From assembly GCA_905221605.1 (NCBI GenBank), contig CAJNDS010000591.1, forward strand, positions 852,701 through 916,700: DNA of 64,000 bases. The letters run 5' to 3'. Below are positions 1 to 10,454 of the stretch, piece after piece; position 1 is the first letter of the stretch, and every line of letters starts with the position of its first letter. The stretch comes from Symbiodinium natans. Lineage: Eukaryota > Sar > Dinophyceae > Suessiales > Symbiodiniaceae. The translations under genes and the position numbers were made by a program. The notes under the pieces were generated by a model. The model was given only the letters and a program-made list of their open reading frames with translations. It was not told the origin of the DNA and searched no databases.

Positions 1-18
1 AGGCGACTGGGGCCGCAA

Positions 19-83
19 CCCTAAACCCTGAATCCTAAACCCTAAACCCTAAACCCTAAACCCTAAACCCTAAACCCTAAACC
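19..83 (-). repeat. CCCTAAA array
   Basis: About nine units with one CCCTGAATCCTAAA variant near the left edge. It is internal in character, not a chromosome end, because unique sequence lies on both sides. Confidence 0.9.
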
Positions 84-309
84 GCAAAAAACCCGAACGG
101 CCGGGCCCCCCCAGCCCAAGCAACCCTTAACCTGCTAGAGGGTCGAAGGCGTAAGGGCCAGCAGTACGAGGGTTCGAGGTGGGACCGGGTAGCACGGTAC
201 CTCATTCCCTCATTCCCTACTAGGAACCAGCCAAGAACCCCTAAACCCTAAACCCCAAACCCTAAACCCTAAACCCTATGCGTACCCTTTAAGGGGTTTT
301 CCCTGTCAG

Positions 310-428
310 AGAAGGCCGCGGAACCTTTCGCAGAGCCGCTGGATGTGGATGCGACGACCGCAGAGGCGGTCGCCACTCAGGACACCCAGGACACTCAGGA
401 GGTCAAGGAGCACCAGGGTCCCCACTGA
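310..428 (+). CDS. Candidate terminal exon
   Basis: Follows ccctgtcag, a plausible 3' splice site, and is then open for 38 codons to a TGA at 426-428. The codons are GC-rich at the third position, and the peptide is acidic and Ala/Thr/Gln-rich (core DATTAEAVATQDTQDTQEV). The function is unknown. It is followed by a CCCTAAA block rather than a TTTAGGG block, as expected if no 5' splice site follows. The coding reading is inference from composition and signals only. Confidence 0.42.
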
Positions 429-536
429 ACCCTAAGCCCTAAACCCTAAACCCTAAACCCTAAACCCTAAACCCTAAACCCTAAACCCTAAACCCTAAAC
501 CCTAAACCCTAAACCCTAACCCTAAACCCGAAACCC
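428..536 (-). repeat. CCCTAAA array
   Basis: About 15 units with one CCCTAAG and one short CCCTAA unit. It begins at the stop codon of the candidate terminal exon 310-428. Confidence 0.9.
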
Positions 537-1265
537 TGGGAGCCCAAATACCGCCAAAAAACAGCTGAGGGCAAACCTCACCCCTGGAGCATGTAGTTCT
601 TGGTCCTTGTTGTGACTTTGAAGGTATGTTCCTGATTTTATGAGGTACGGCCCTAAACCCTAAGCCCTAAAAATCCTAAACCCTAAGCCCTAAACCCCAA
701 ACACCCTAGACCCTGCAGTCTTGGGTTCTATACGGTTTAGGGTTTAGGGTTTAGGTTTTAGGGGGTCCTAGAATTTTCTGAACTTCGGGACCGAGGCAAG
801 TTTGGCTCCCGATATTCGGCACTTGAGTTTGAGGGAAGGGTGCAAGTGATGTGTCCCTCAACGCAGTTTTGGGGTTTAGGGTTTAGGGTTTAGGGTTTAG
901 GGTTTAGGGTTTAGGGTTTAGGGCTTGCTGGCAGCCAACAAGTCCGGTTTCAAAAGGGTTTAGGGTTTTCGGGTGAAGAAGCCATGAGCTGCACGCGCAA
1001 CTCTCCGAGTAGTGGCTCAAAGCCCAAACTGAGACCCTTAACCCCAAACCCTAAACCCTAAACCCTAAACCTCTAAACCCTAAACCTCTAAACCCTAAAC
1101 TCTCAGCCCTTGGCCCTAAGCCCTAAGCCCTAAACCCTGAACCTAACCCAACTTACTCTAGCTGTAAGCTCGCCCGAAAAGGAGTGCAGGGTTGTTAAAA
1201 AAAAAAAGAAAAGAACCTAACCCAACTTACTCTGAGTCAAAAGGGCTTCCAAGCATGCCTATCAG

Positions 1266-1326
1266 GAGTCCGACTCCTCAGGAGCCCCTGAGATCCAAGC
1301 TGCTGGGGATGCAGGAGAAGCTTACC
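1266..1326 (+). CDS. Candidate internal exon
   Basis: Starts after gcctatcag and is open for about 20 codons (ESDSSGAPEIQAAGDAGEAY). It is bracketed by a CCCTAAA block at about 1035-1135 on the left and a TTTAGGG block from 1332 on the right. The 3' end is uncertain because no clean GT falls exactly at the block edge. No family is recognised. Confidence 0.28.
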
Positions 1327-1331
1327 CTAAG

Positions 1332-1408
1332 GGTTTAGGGTTTAGGGTTTAGGGTTTGGGGTTTAGGGTTTAGGGTTTAGGGTTTGGGGTTTGGGGTTTA
1401 GGGTTTAG
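1332..1408 (+). repeat. TTTAGGG array with TTTGGGG variants
   Basis: About 11 units, three of them TTTGGGG. It lies directly right of the exon-like island 1266-1326. Confidence 0.88.
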
Positions 1409-1707
1409 GGGTGTTCGGGGGCCGACTTGAGGGTTTACAGGGTTTTTTTTGTGGGCCCCAAAGTTACCTTAAGGCCCAAGTATTCCCTATTTCAATACAT
1501 GGACCCTTAGGGTTAGAAGCTGAGTAGGTACCCTTTAACCTTTTGGGGTATATATAACCTTACGAGAACCCAAAGGTGAACCTCTTTGAGGCAAAGGGTA
1601 CTCAGCAACTAATGGAGAGAGTTCAGAGTTTCGGGAAGTTCGGGTGCTGAGTTTAGGGGTTAGGGTTTAGAGTCTAGGGGCTGATTTTGGGGGTGTTCGG
1701 GTGCTGA

Positions 1708-1803
1708 GTTTAGGGTTTAGGGTTTAGGGTTTAGGGTTTAGGGTTTAGGGTTTAGGGTTTAGGGTTCAGGGTTTAGGGTTTAGGGTTTAGGGTTTAGGGT
1801 TTA
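1708..1803 (+). repeat. TTTAGGG array flanked by an 18-bp direct repeat
   Basis: About 13 units. The identical 18 bases GGGGTGTTCGGGTGCTGA stand at 1690-1707 and 1804-1821, directly on either side. Confidence 0.9.
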
Positions 1804-2577
1804 GGGGTGTTCGGGTGCTGACTTTAGGGTTTATAGGGTTTAGAGTTTAGGCGGCGCTTGGACTCCGAGTGGTTGAAATCAAGCCCTAGAGAGACCCCAC
1901 ACCCTTAAAACACATCCCAGCCTGAGCTCATCATGCTTCCAGCAGGCTTGTCGTCTGGGCCATTTTCGGGTTCAGGGTTCAGGGTTTAGGGTTTAGGGTT
2001 TAGGGTTTAGGGTTTTAGATGGGTCCCTGCTATGAACTGGCCTCCTTTACATTGTCTTTCAGGGTTGCTCCAAACCCTCCGCCTCCTCTTGACCGCATAT
2101 TGGGAGGGCCTTGATCTATATCCCTCTTGGGAAGTGTTTTTTGTGTTTGTTCATATAAAACCCAAGAGGATATTGAAAAAAATATGTTTAGTAAGGTTCT
2201 AAGGGGAGTAGTTGATATTTGGATGTAGGTTCAGGGCCCCCCTAAGAAGCCTGAGAGTTCGCAAGCGCGCGGAGAGGCGCGCAGGGGCGCAGCACCAGAG
2301 TAAATTTCGGCACACCGAGCGGAACTCGAATATAGAACAGCGACCATTTGGGGTACCCTGAGACCATAATTTCGGGAACTGAGGGTTTAGGCAAAGGGGT
2401 ATAGGGTTTAGGGTGAAGAGTCTTGTGGCCTGAGGGCGTCCTTTCGCACAACAAGTTGTGGCTAAGAGTCTAAGAGAGGATGGCAGAGTATGAGAGGAGG
2501 TCCATGCTACCGTAAGTATTGGGGCACATGAACCATAAACCCTTTTTGGGGGTTCATGTCGTCCCCACGGAAGGATT

Positions 2578-2661
2578 ACCCTAAACCCTAAACCCTAAAC
2601 CCTAAACCCTAAACCCTAAACCCTAAACCCTAAACCCTAAACCCTAAACCCTAAACCCTAA
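2578..2661 (-). repeat. CCCTAAA array
   Basis: Twelve perfect units, followed by unique sequence. Confidence 0.9.
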
Positions 2662-3280
2662 GTTAGCCCCTATTTTGGGGTTGATAAGGGGTAGGCGTCG
2701 CGTCAAGGTTTCACCTAACTCTTTTTCGGCGACGACGGCGACGAGCCCTGTCAGCATTTCTGGGCAGCGGGAACCCTACACCCGAAACTTTTAAATCCGA
2801 AACCCTAAAACCGTTAAACCCCTAAACCCTAAACCCCAAACCCTAAGCCCTAAACCCTGTAGCACCCTCGGGTTCGTTGACGTTCCACTAGTTCTCCCCA
2901 AGGCTGGGAATCTTTGGTTCTTTGCTTTCTTGAACTAACGGGGCTGTGAGAATGGTTTAGGGTTTCGGGGAACAAGTTTGGTCATATTCTGGAGTGCCCA
3001 TAACACGGTACTTAGAACTCTGCCTGTTTACCTTCAAGTACGACCCAAAATCCGGCCTAGCCAGGCTTGCGTCCCCAAGCCCTAAACGGGTCAACTAGTT
3101 AAGCAAAGCCCTAGCCGTAACCCTAAACCCTAAATCCTAAACCCTAAGACCTGGGCCGAAATCGCCTAACCCTGAACGGGGGTTTAGGAGGCCTACTGGC
3201 CGCTGAAAGTGCCTTTAAGCTGGGATCTTCGTGCCCGGACCCCCAAGCCATGCATTCTGAGTCTCATCCTACGTCTTTAC

Positions 3281-3368
3281 CCTAGGGCTCCAAGTATACA
3301 AATAATACCTACATTGCGGTCTAAAGTCTGTAAATAATATCTACTTTGGGCTATTTGGAGCCTTAGGG
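3281..3368 (+). mobile_element. MITE-like element E, copy 1
   Basis: About 88 bp with GGCTCCAA/TTGGAGCC ends and an inner inverted pair around AATAATACCTAC. A close copy in opposite orientation lies at 11453-11540. Confidence 0.55.
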
Positions 3369-3638
3369 TTAGGGCGTCGGTTAGGTGTATGGTTTAGAGC
3401 CCGGTAAGGACTCCTGATTGCAGGGACAAAACAGACTTGCTTCTGGCAGTCCGACGCTTGAGAAGAAGCATGTCCTCGTGTCGCTGCCATACGTCTCAGA
3501 AACCCTACATTCTAGATTCTAAGACCCTAAACCCCATATGGTATCGGATTTAGGGGTTTAGGGTTCAATGCCCCAAAAGCCCCAAAAAAACCAAAAAAAA
3601 GCCCCAAAAGAGCTCCGAGAGTCCCTAAACCCCTGGCA

Positions 3639-3690
3639 CCCTAAACCCTAAACCCTAAACCCTAAACCCTAAACCCTAAACCCTAAACCC
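3639..3690 (-). repeat. CCCTAAA array flanked by AAACCCCTGGCA
   Basis: About seven units. The 12-base AAACCCCTGGCA occurs at 3627-3638 and 3685-3696. The last nine bases are not telomeric in sequence. Confidence 0.85.
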
Positions 3691-4516
3691 CTGGCAAAGG
3701 AGCATGGAGCCGCTCAGCTCGTGTTGGGGACTCGGAACACCAAGCGCCTGGGCAGCCTCGAGCCCACCCTTATTTCTGGGGTTCTTCGGGTTTAGGGTTT
3801 GGGGTTTAGGGGTTTGGGGTTTAGGGGTTCTTCGTTAAGGAGGGGGGGGGGGGGGGGGTTCAAGAGTGGTATGTAACCCAAGGTTCCCTAGTACCCCCTG
3901 CTACTCCCTAAGGCTTCTTAAGCTTCCCTAAGGTTCCCTAGGTACTTGCCCCCCATGAAGCCTATAAGCATGCGGAGAGGAACCAGTTGAGCACCGCCCG
4001 TTAGAAGCCTTGCACTCCAGCTTCACAGGTTTAAGGTGAAGGCGTTCCAGTCCACACCACACCTTCCCAGAGAGACCAAGAACCCTGAATTAAGAAGTCA
4101 TAGGGACCCTTGGTATGATTTAAGGTCTATTTCTTACTTAAGGAGGAGTATTGGTCTCTTTGGGATAGCCTCAGTTGCAAAAGCTACCAAGCCTCTCACA
4201 GGCGTGTCCTTGCTGAAGCTGAAGGCAACAATGATGAAGTGAACAGCCCCCCTAAAGCCCATAACAGTTCCCTCAACCCTAAAGACGGCAATCCCTCAAC
4301 CCTGGACCCTATACCGCATCAACCCTAAACTATAAACCCTAAACCCTAAACCCTACACCCTAAACCCTAAACCCTAAACTATAAACCCTAAACCCTAAAC
4401 CCTAAACCCAAACATCAAGGCTCCCGGCCCCGTGTCGTGCACGAGCGGCCGCGGCGCGCGCCGCCGCCGCCCTCGCCGCCTGCCGTGGGCTCCATGGGCC
4501 TGCACCCGGGCTTGCG

Positions 4517-4575
4517 TTAGGGTTTAGGGTTTAGGGTTTAGGGTTTAGGGTTTAGGGTTTAATGTTTAGGGTTTT
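4517..4575 (+). repeat. TTTAGGG array
   Basis: About eight units next to a very GC-rich island (4425-4516, almost all G and C). The island could be an exon but its frame is undecided. Confidence 0.88.
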
Positions 4576-5549
4576 GGTTTGGGGTTTCCCTTAAAGGTGA
4601 CCTAAGAATCCTAGAAGGGGGTTTATGGCAATAGCCTACACAAAAGTAGGTGCTCGGTTCTTAAGGTAGCGCTCTCAGAGAGAATGCAGGTTTTTTGTGT
4701 TTGTTCCCGGCCTTGTTCGCCCAAGGGCTCAATGTTCTGTTTTAGGGCTTGTGCCCTAAACCGCGGAGGCCCTGTACCGCCCAAGATACCTTAAGTCTCC
4801 CTCCCCATTTGGGCTTCGTTGCTGCATGCCTTTGCTTGGGCCCTTGTTGCCACAGCACGACCCTGCTGAGTGTGCGTGCCGCGGTTGCCCGATGGCACTG
4901 CCACCAGCCCTGGTACTTGTCACCGCACCCCCAGGTTATTATTATGATTATTATTATGATGATGATGATGATTATTATTATATATAAATATATGTATAGC
5001 CGTATAGCTTGACTTGTCGCGGGGGATATTTACAATAATGGTGTCAGACGTCGACAGTAAGGCGTTATGTCAAGGTAGGAGCTAAGGCACAGTTGAAACG
5101 GCGAAAACGTACCCGGCCTTTAAACAGTTTCGGGGTTCCAGGGTCAGAAGCTAGACAATTCAACATGCAACAGTCGCTCAGCTTCCGGACTCTAATTCCT
5201 GTTTCGAGTCCGGGAAATCGGGCCATGGACCTGCACATGCTGCAACCTACGGCCACTTACTGTAGGGCAATTTAAATGGCCTGGGGTGTTTCAGGAAACC
5301 CTAAACCCTAAACCCTCAACCCTAAACCCTCAACCCTAGAGCCTGCACCAAGCACCGGGGTCTTTCTAGGACCTGCAGCTGAAAGCAGCCGTTCAAGTAT
5401 CAGACCGGAGGACCCCAAATCTGTTTTAAGTGAAGCAACGTACCCTAAATATAGGATTTAGGGTTTAGGGTTTAGGGTTTAGGGTTTAGGGTTTAGGTTC
5501 AGGATTCCTACTGTGATTGATGGAGTGTTCATGAAGTATCGGTTTTGGG

Positions 5550-5660
5550 CTTGGTAGCCCAGCGGTACCCTTTACCCTTTTGTTGGGTTCCGGTTTCCCT
5601 TATAAAATGACCAACCCAAAATGGGGGCCCTGATTAAAAGATTGTTACTGGGCTACCAAG
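5550..5660. mobile_element. MITE-like element B, 13-bp perfect inverted ends
   Basis: CTTGGTAGCCCAG at 5550-5562 is the exact reverse complement of 5648-5660. The interior (ggtacccttt, gggttccggtttcccttat) recurs in diverged form at about 6247-6325 and 37213-37265. No coding capacity. Confidence 0.55.
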
Positions 5661-5720
5661 TGGGGGTTCCCTGAACCCTAAACCCTAAACCCTAAACCCT
5701 AAACCGCTCTGTGCTTGCAG

Positions 5721-5783
5721 AGGTCTTTTCCTGAGCTGCACCAGATCTTAGCGGCGCAGGAGCAGGAGATCTCCAACAACAAG
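5721..5783 (+). CDS. Candidate exon, coiled-coil type, GC donor
   Basis: The acceptor is gtgcttgcag, then 21 codons rich in Glu and Gln (core LHQILAAQEQEISNNK), then AAG|GCTTCT, which would be a GC-type 5' splice site. A CCCTAAA block lies just upstream (about 5676-5705). The peptide looks like part of a coiled coil, and islands at 6385 and 7868 have the same character, so the three could belong to one long gene. The last point is inference. Confidence 0.42.
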
Positions 5784-6384
5784 GCTTCTCGGACCCTAAA
5801 CCCTAAACCGTCTGTCGGCCTTCGAAGAAGCCCTGAGCCAGATTCCCCCACAAGCCTCCCCTCCCCCCACCCCCCTCCCCAAGTTCCCTTCATGGCAACT
5901 TCGGTGTTCGGTCGATGGGCGTAGGGTTTAAGGTTTAGGGTTTCGGGCTTAGGGTTTAGGGTTTAGGGTCTAGGCTAGGGTTCGGGGGTTCAGGCATTAG
6001 GTTCTGCACTTTCCATAGTCCTGGATGCGGCTTGCATAGATTTACGGTGAACTTGCAGCTGCTCTTGAAACACACAGTACATCCCTGAGATAAACCCAAA
6101 CGCCCTGTTCAACTGCCGCATTGTTGACTTAGTAACTCTACTTAGCACCCCTACAACCCTATGAATCCCCACAACCCCACCTTGCTAACCGACTTACTAA
6201 GTCAAGAGGGCTTCCGAGTAAGCTAAACCCCAAACGCCCTTCCAACCGCCCTGAACTTGGTTGCCCGGTGGTACCCTTTTGCCATTTGTGTGGTTCTGGG
6301 TTCCCTTATAACGTAGCCAACCAAAAAAGGGCCTATTCCCTAAACCCTAAACCCTAAACCTTAGCCAAGTAAACAGACAGTAAG

Positions 6385-6448
6385 GTGCGGGTCGCTGCGC
6401 TGCAAAGCATGCTGAAGCAGCAGCTGGAAGAACGGAAGCACCATGGCG
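6385..6448 (+). CDS. Candidate exon ending at a TTTAGGG donor
   Basis: Open frame VRVAALQSMLKQQLEERKHH after cagtaag, strongly coiled-coil in composition. The exon would end at 6448 and the intron would begin GTTTAGGGTTTAGGG, so the first bases of the telomere-type block are the 5' splice site. A CCCTAAA block at 6337-6360 lies just upstream. The protein family is not recognised. Confidence 0.42.
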
Positions 6449-6791
6449 GTTTAGGGTTTAGGGTTTAGGGTTTAGGGTTTAGGGTTTAGGGTTTTTGGGG
6501 CTGCAGTACATACAATGTGGGCTTGGGGGGAAAACTAGGCGCTGTTCAGGGGTTTGTATGATCTTCGGTGCTTCTGTGTGTTATTGCGGGGCTTTTATGA
6601 ATGTCGGTGTTTTAGATCTCCTGGTTTTTCGCTTCGAAGGTGTTTGAGCTTCTTTAGGGCAATGGGTGTTGGAATAGGTGCATTCGGGCAGAATGATGTT
6701 CAGTGCTAGACCCTAAACCCTAAACCCTAAACCCTAAACCCTAAACCCTAAACCCTAAACCCTAAACCCTAAACCCAAAGACACGTCATGA

Positions 6792-6903
6792 AGGAAGACA
6801 AAGTCTCTGAATGCCGAGATCGCCAAGCTCTCTGCCGCACAGCTGCACACGGGTCCCCCGGCCCCCTCATCGCCCCTGAAACCCTTCAGCCTCAAACCCC
6901 AGA
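6792..6903 (+). CDS. Candidate exon after an eight-unit CCCTAAA block
   Basis: Open in one frame for about 37 codons (core SLNAEIAKLSAAQLHTGPPA, then Pro/Ser-rich). An upstream TGA in that frame means the exon must begin at or after 6792. It is bracketed by CCCTAAA at 6708-6778 and by the long degenerate GGGTTATTTAGGG tract from 6906. The exact splice ends are not resolved. Confidence 0.35.
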
Positions 6904-6905
6904 GG

Positions 6906-7190
6906 GCTTGGGGTTATAGGGTTATAGGGTTATTTAGGGTTTAGGGTTATAGGGTTATTTAGGGTTTAGGGTTAGGGTTATTTAGGGTTTAGGGTTATAG
7001 GGTTATTTAGGGTTTAGGGTTATAGGGTTATTTAGGGTTATAGGGTTATTTAGGGTTTAGGGTTATAGGGTTATTTAGGGTGTAGGGTTATAGGGTCATA
7101 GGGTTATAGGGTTATAGGGTCATAGGGTTTTAGGGTTATAGGGTTTAGGGTTATAGGGTTATATAGGGTTATAGGGTTTAGGGTTTTTGG
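6906..7190 (+). repeat. Degenerate GGGTTATTTAGGG satellite
   Basis: Mixture of GGGTTATA, GGGTTATTTA and GGGTTTA units over about 285 bp, unlike the clean arrays elsewhere. It looks like a locally amplified variant. Confidence 0.85.
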
Positions 7191-7697
7191 GCTAAAGGGT
7201 TACAGGGTGGTCTTGTCCCTCGAAGCGCTGGAAACGCTCAGGCAAAGCATCAGGAGATGTTGGCGCAATCGGAAGATCAGCAGGCGCCCTGGTAGAACCC
7301 CAAACCCCAAGCCCAAAACCATGTAATTCTGCTATATTCCAAAATGAGCCCCTGATGGCGTATAAACGCGCATGTAAACAGTAGAAGCCCCAAGCCTTGC
7401 GCTTTTGCAAGCCTAAACCCTATGCCCTAAGCCCTGAGGCCTAAGCCTTTCGAAGTGCCGGGCCGTTACATGGTCCCTTGTACCTTCTTTAAAGGGTTCT
7501 GCTGTATGAGCCCTTGGACTGTAGAGGGTAGACAAGCGGGATATAAGGGCTCCCCTTCTAAGGGCCCATACTAAGGGATCCTAAACCCTAAACCCTAAAC
7601 CCTGAACCCTAAACCCTAAACCCTAAGAAGCAAAAACCTACACCCTCAACCCTAACCCAAAGCCCAAAGCCCTAAGTGCCGAGACAGACCTCCATCC

Positions 7698-7797
7698 CTT
7701 AGTAGCTGAGCGAGTGCTCTTTACACTTGGGACGCTATAACCCCCGATAGAACTGAAAGTGTACACTTCTTGGGGGCTTCTGAACACAGCAACTAAG
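7698..7797. mobile_element. MITE-like element F, copy 1
   Basis: Ends TTAGTAGCTGA and CAGCAACTAA are near inverted repeats. The shared core gatagaactgaaagtgtaca recurs at 22511-22611. Confidence 0.5.
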
Positions 7798-7867
7798 CCT
7801 AAACCCTAATCCCTAAACCCTAAATCCTAAACCCTAAACCCTAAACCCTAATCTAATTACTTTCTAG

Positions 7868-7921
7868 ACTTCCATTCTTGGGTCACAGGCGCAGCTGCAC
7901 AAGGAAACTCTGCACCGCAAG
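7868..7921 (+). CDS. Candidate exon, GC donor
   Basis: The acceptor ttactttctag has a good pyrimidine tract. Eighteen codons follow (TSILGSQAQLHKETLHRK), then AAG|GCTCTT, a second GC-type donor like the one at 5783. CCCTAAA units lie upstream at 7798-7850 and TTTAGGG units downstream from 7979. The function is unknown. Confidence 0.42.
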
Positions 7922-8994
7922 GCTCTTTACCAGGCAGGGCGGGTGCCCGAAAGCACTTAGCAAAAACGGACGTGCTCTTGAGGGTTTAGGGTTTAGGGCT
8001 AGGGCTTAGGGTTCAGGGTTCAGGGAGTAGGGTTTAGGGTTTAGGGTTTAGGGTTGTTGCCAGGGTTTAGGGTTAGGTAAGCACTCCAATCTCAAGTCGG
8101 AGACCCTGAAAACGCGATACCCGAACGTCCAAAGCCTCAAGAGACCCAAAGCCCGTTCTGCCCTATCACGCTCTGTAAGCCCCCCCCCCCCCCCCACAAA
8201 ACACAAAAATGTATTCCCTACACATATCATAAGGAAGAACACTTGCAATTTTTTGGGCAGGTCCCAGGCAAATAGTAGTTTCTACAGTTCAGCAACAATG
8301 GGCCGGGCTATTGTATGAACCCTCGGGGGGGGGGGGAAAGGCTGAGCATGAGCCCTGAACCCTGAACCCTAAACCCTAAACCTGGGATTACGTTGTGCAC
8401 CAGGAAGTGCGGCGACTGCGAGGACCTGGGAGGACGCGCGAGCTTTCTGACTCACACACAGGGAGATGGAGAGTTTGGGGACAGTAGGGTTAGGGGTATA
8501 GGGTTTAGGGTTTGGGGCTCAGGGTTTAGGGTGCCAAATCAGGTGAACAGGAATGCTCGCAAAGTCAATGCGTAGAAGCCTTTTTGCCAAAGGGCCAAGG
8601 GGCCAAAACCCAAACCCCACTAAACCCTCATCTGGAAACTGGTCGCCTCAATCCTGTCAAGAAGCTTAAATGAAAACAGTTGTCATATGAAAAGCAGGGG
8701 GATTTGTTTGACCAAGGCTCGCAGAACCTCTTCCGATGCATCAGCCCAGTCTAAAAGCAGCTTAGCCCAGCAGATGCATGGGGCCGCGTTGTCATCGAGC
8801 TGCGTCGTATCTCCAGACTTAAGTTATCGTTTCGCGGGTTTATATGGCCGGTTCTCTAAGTCTAATTTTTGGTCCCTTTTGTGTACCCAAATAATGGGGG
8901 GGGGGGGGGGCGTCTTTATAATACGGCCCCCAAAGCGACCAGATTTCAGCGACGTGAGCATGTGGTGCATATCCAGTTTGGGGTTTAAGGGTTT

Positions 8995-9062
8995 AGGGCT
9001 TAGGGTTTAAGGGTTTAAGGGTTTAAGGGTTTAAGGGTTTAAGGGTTTGAGGGTTTGAGGGT
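8995..9062 (+). repeat. TTTAAGGG eight-mer array
   Basis: Six or more units of the 8-base variant TTTAAGGG, then TTTGAGGG. Confidence 0.85.
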
Positions 9063-9197
9063 GAGAGGGTTTAAGCCCTGGTTCAAGGGTCGGGCGTGCA
9101 GCTGTTCACATACTGCAGCGTCCGTTCCGCTCATTTTGGGCAACGAGACAGGAGCCGCCCATCCTTTAAACCCCAAAGCCTGCCGGAAACCCCAAGG

Positions 9198-9471
9198 TAA
9201 TCCCTTCCCCCTAATACTAAAACCCCTCCCCCCCCCCCCCCTCCCTAATTCTGAAATTCGCCTGGGCCCGAAAAATATTTAAAATTAGGGGGGGTCTAAA
9301 TCCTAAAACCTGAATTCCGAAACCCCTAATGGCTCAACTCAAGGGCGAAGGCCCTGAACCCCTCCCCCCCTAAATCCCAAACAGGTTTAGTATTGGGCTG
9401 GGTGCCGGCAGGGCCCGGCAAAAATAATATTTAAATTTAGGGGGGGTTTTAGTATTAGGGGGAAGGGATTA
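9198..9471. mobile_element. Inverted-repeat element, 29-bp perfect ends
   Basis: The first 29 bases (starting TAATCCCTTCCCCC) recur as an exact reverse complement at 9443-9471. The interior has two AT-rich direct repeats, each following GGGCCCG, and no ORF. This is the structure of a small non-autonomous element; the transposase family is unknown. Confidence 0.6.
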
Positions 9472-10340
9472 TTTAGGGTTGAGGGTATGGGGTTTAGGGT
9501 TTAGGGCTACCCTAAACCCTGACGAACCCTGCATTCAACGACGAGTTGGCACAGCGGCCGGCCATCAGGCAGTTTTCGACTCGACCCTGAGCCCGAAACC
9601 CTACACCCTAAACCCTACACCCTAAACCCTAAGCCCTAAACCCTACACCCTAAACCCTACACCCTAAACCCTAAACCCCAAATTCCGTGGAGGAGGCGCG
9701 CCTCTTCAGCGCCCAACGGCGCAGCAAAGGCAATTGCGGAGGCAATGGAGTTTAGGGTCTATAGGGCTTTTTAAAGGATGTCTTGGTCCGGAAGGATTCC
9801 CGAAATTTCCCGCCAGCACCCCAAACGCCTTAAGTGAAGCAATGTACGCGGTATCAGGATCCTTAGTCTGACGTTTACCAGAGTTTGTTGGAGTGTTCCT
9901 TATAGAAGGCGTGGGTTTTCTGAGCCGCTGGCCAGGGGGCCAAGTGTTCTTGGTGCTTGGGTCTTCAATTCTTTGTGGTACTTTACCGTAACTTTAGATC
10001 CTTACCTTTTTTGGGTTTATTGGGTTTCTTAGTAAGGCAGCTAACAGTTTAATCTTTAGCTACCCCCCTAAGTGCGGCCAAGGCTCTATCCAACAGGCAG
10101 GAGGACAAGAAGAGTGTCGCGCGCAAAGGCGGAGACCTCAGAACTTGTCAATCTTCCCTACTTGGAGGTTCATGGTACTTCTTAACCAACTATAACTGTA
10201 CTTACAACTGTACTTATAACCACATTAGGGTACTTAATTAAGGGCCTTATAAGTAACCCCCAAATAACCCTGATTTCCTGGCGAGAGTGCGAGAGTCGAA
10301 AGAGGAGCACGGAGGCTCACCTCCAGCAATCAAGCTCTCA

Positions 10341-10454
10341 CCCTAAACCCTAAACCCTAAACCCTAAACCCTAAACCCTAGACCCTAAACCCTAAACCCT
10401 AAACCCTAAACCCTAAACCCTAAACCCTAAACCCTAAACCCTAAACCCTAAACC
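10341..10454 (-). repeat. CCCTAAA array
   Basis: About 16 units with one CCCTAGA variant. Confidence 0.9.

Larger units (their letters stand above)
1..9197. other. Host region 1: telomere-repeat blocks, exon-like islands, small elements
   Basis: No ORF above 107 codons that looks real. The stretch alternates CCCTAAA blocks, GC-rich islands and TTTAGGG blocks. Islands with coding character are listed separately (310-428, 1266-1326, 5721-5783, 6385-6448, 6792-6903, 7868-7921). Further islands at 3700-3780, 4415-4516, 7215-7290 and 8395-8450 sit between inverted blocks, but I could not fix a frame or strand. G or C runs lie at about 3841-3858, 8178-8195, 8325-8337 and 8896-8910. A GAT/TTA/ATA-rich microsatellite lies at about 4935-4995. 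Confidence 0.6.

Noticed and set aside
1-540. Left edge as a true chromosome end (telomere)
   Set aside because: Blocks are short, imperfect and separated by unique DNA, and equal blocks occur in both orientations through 46 kb.
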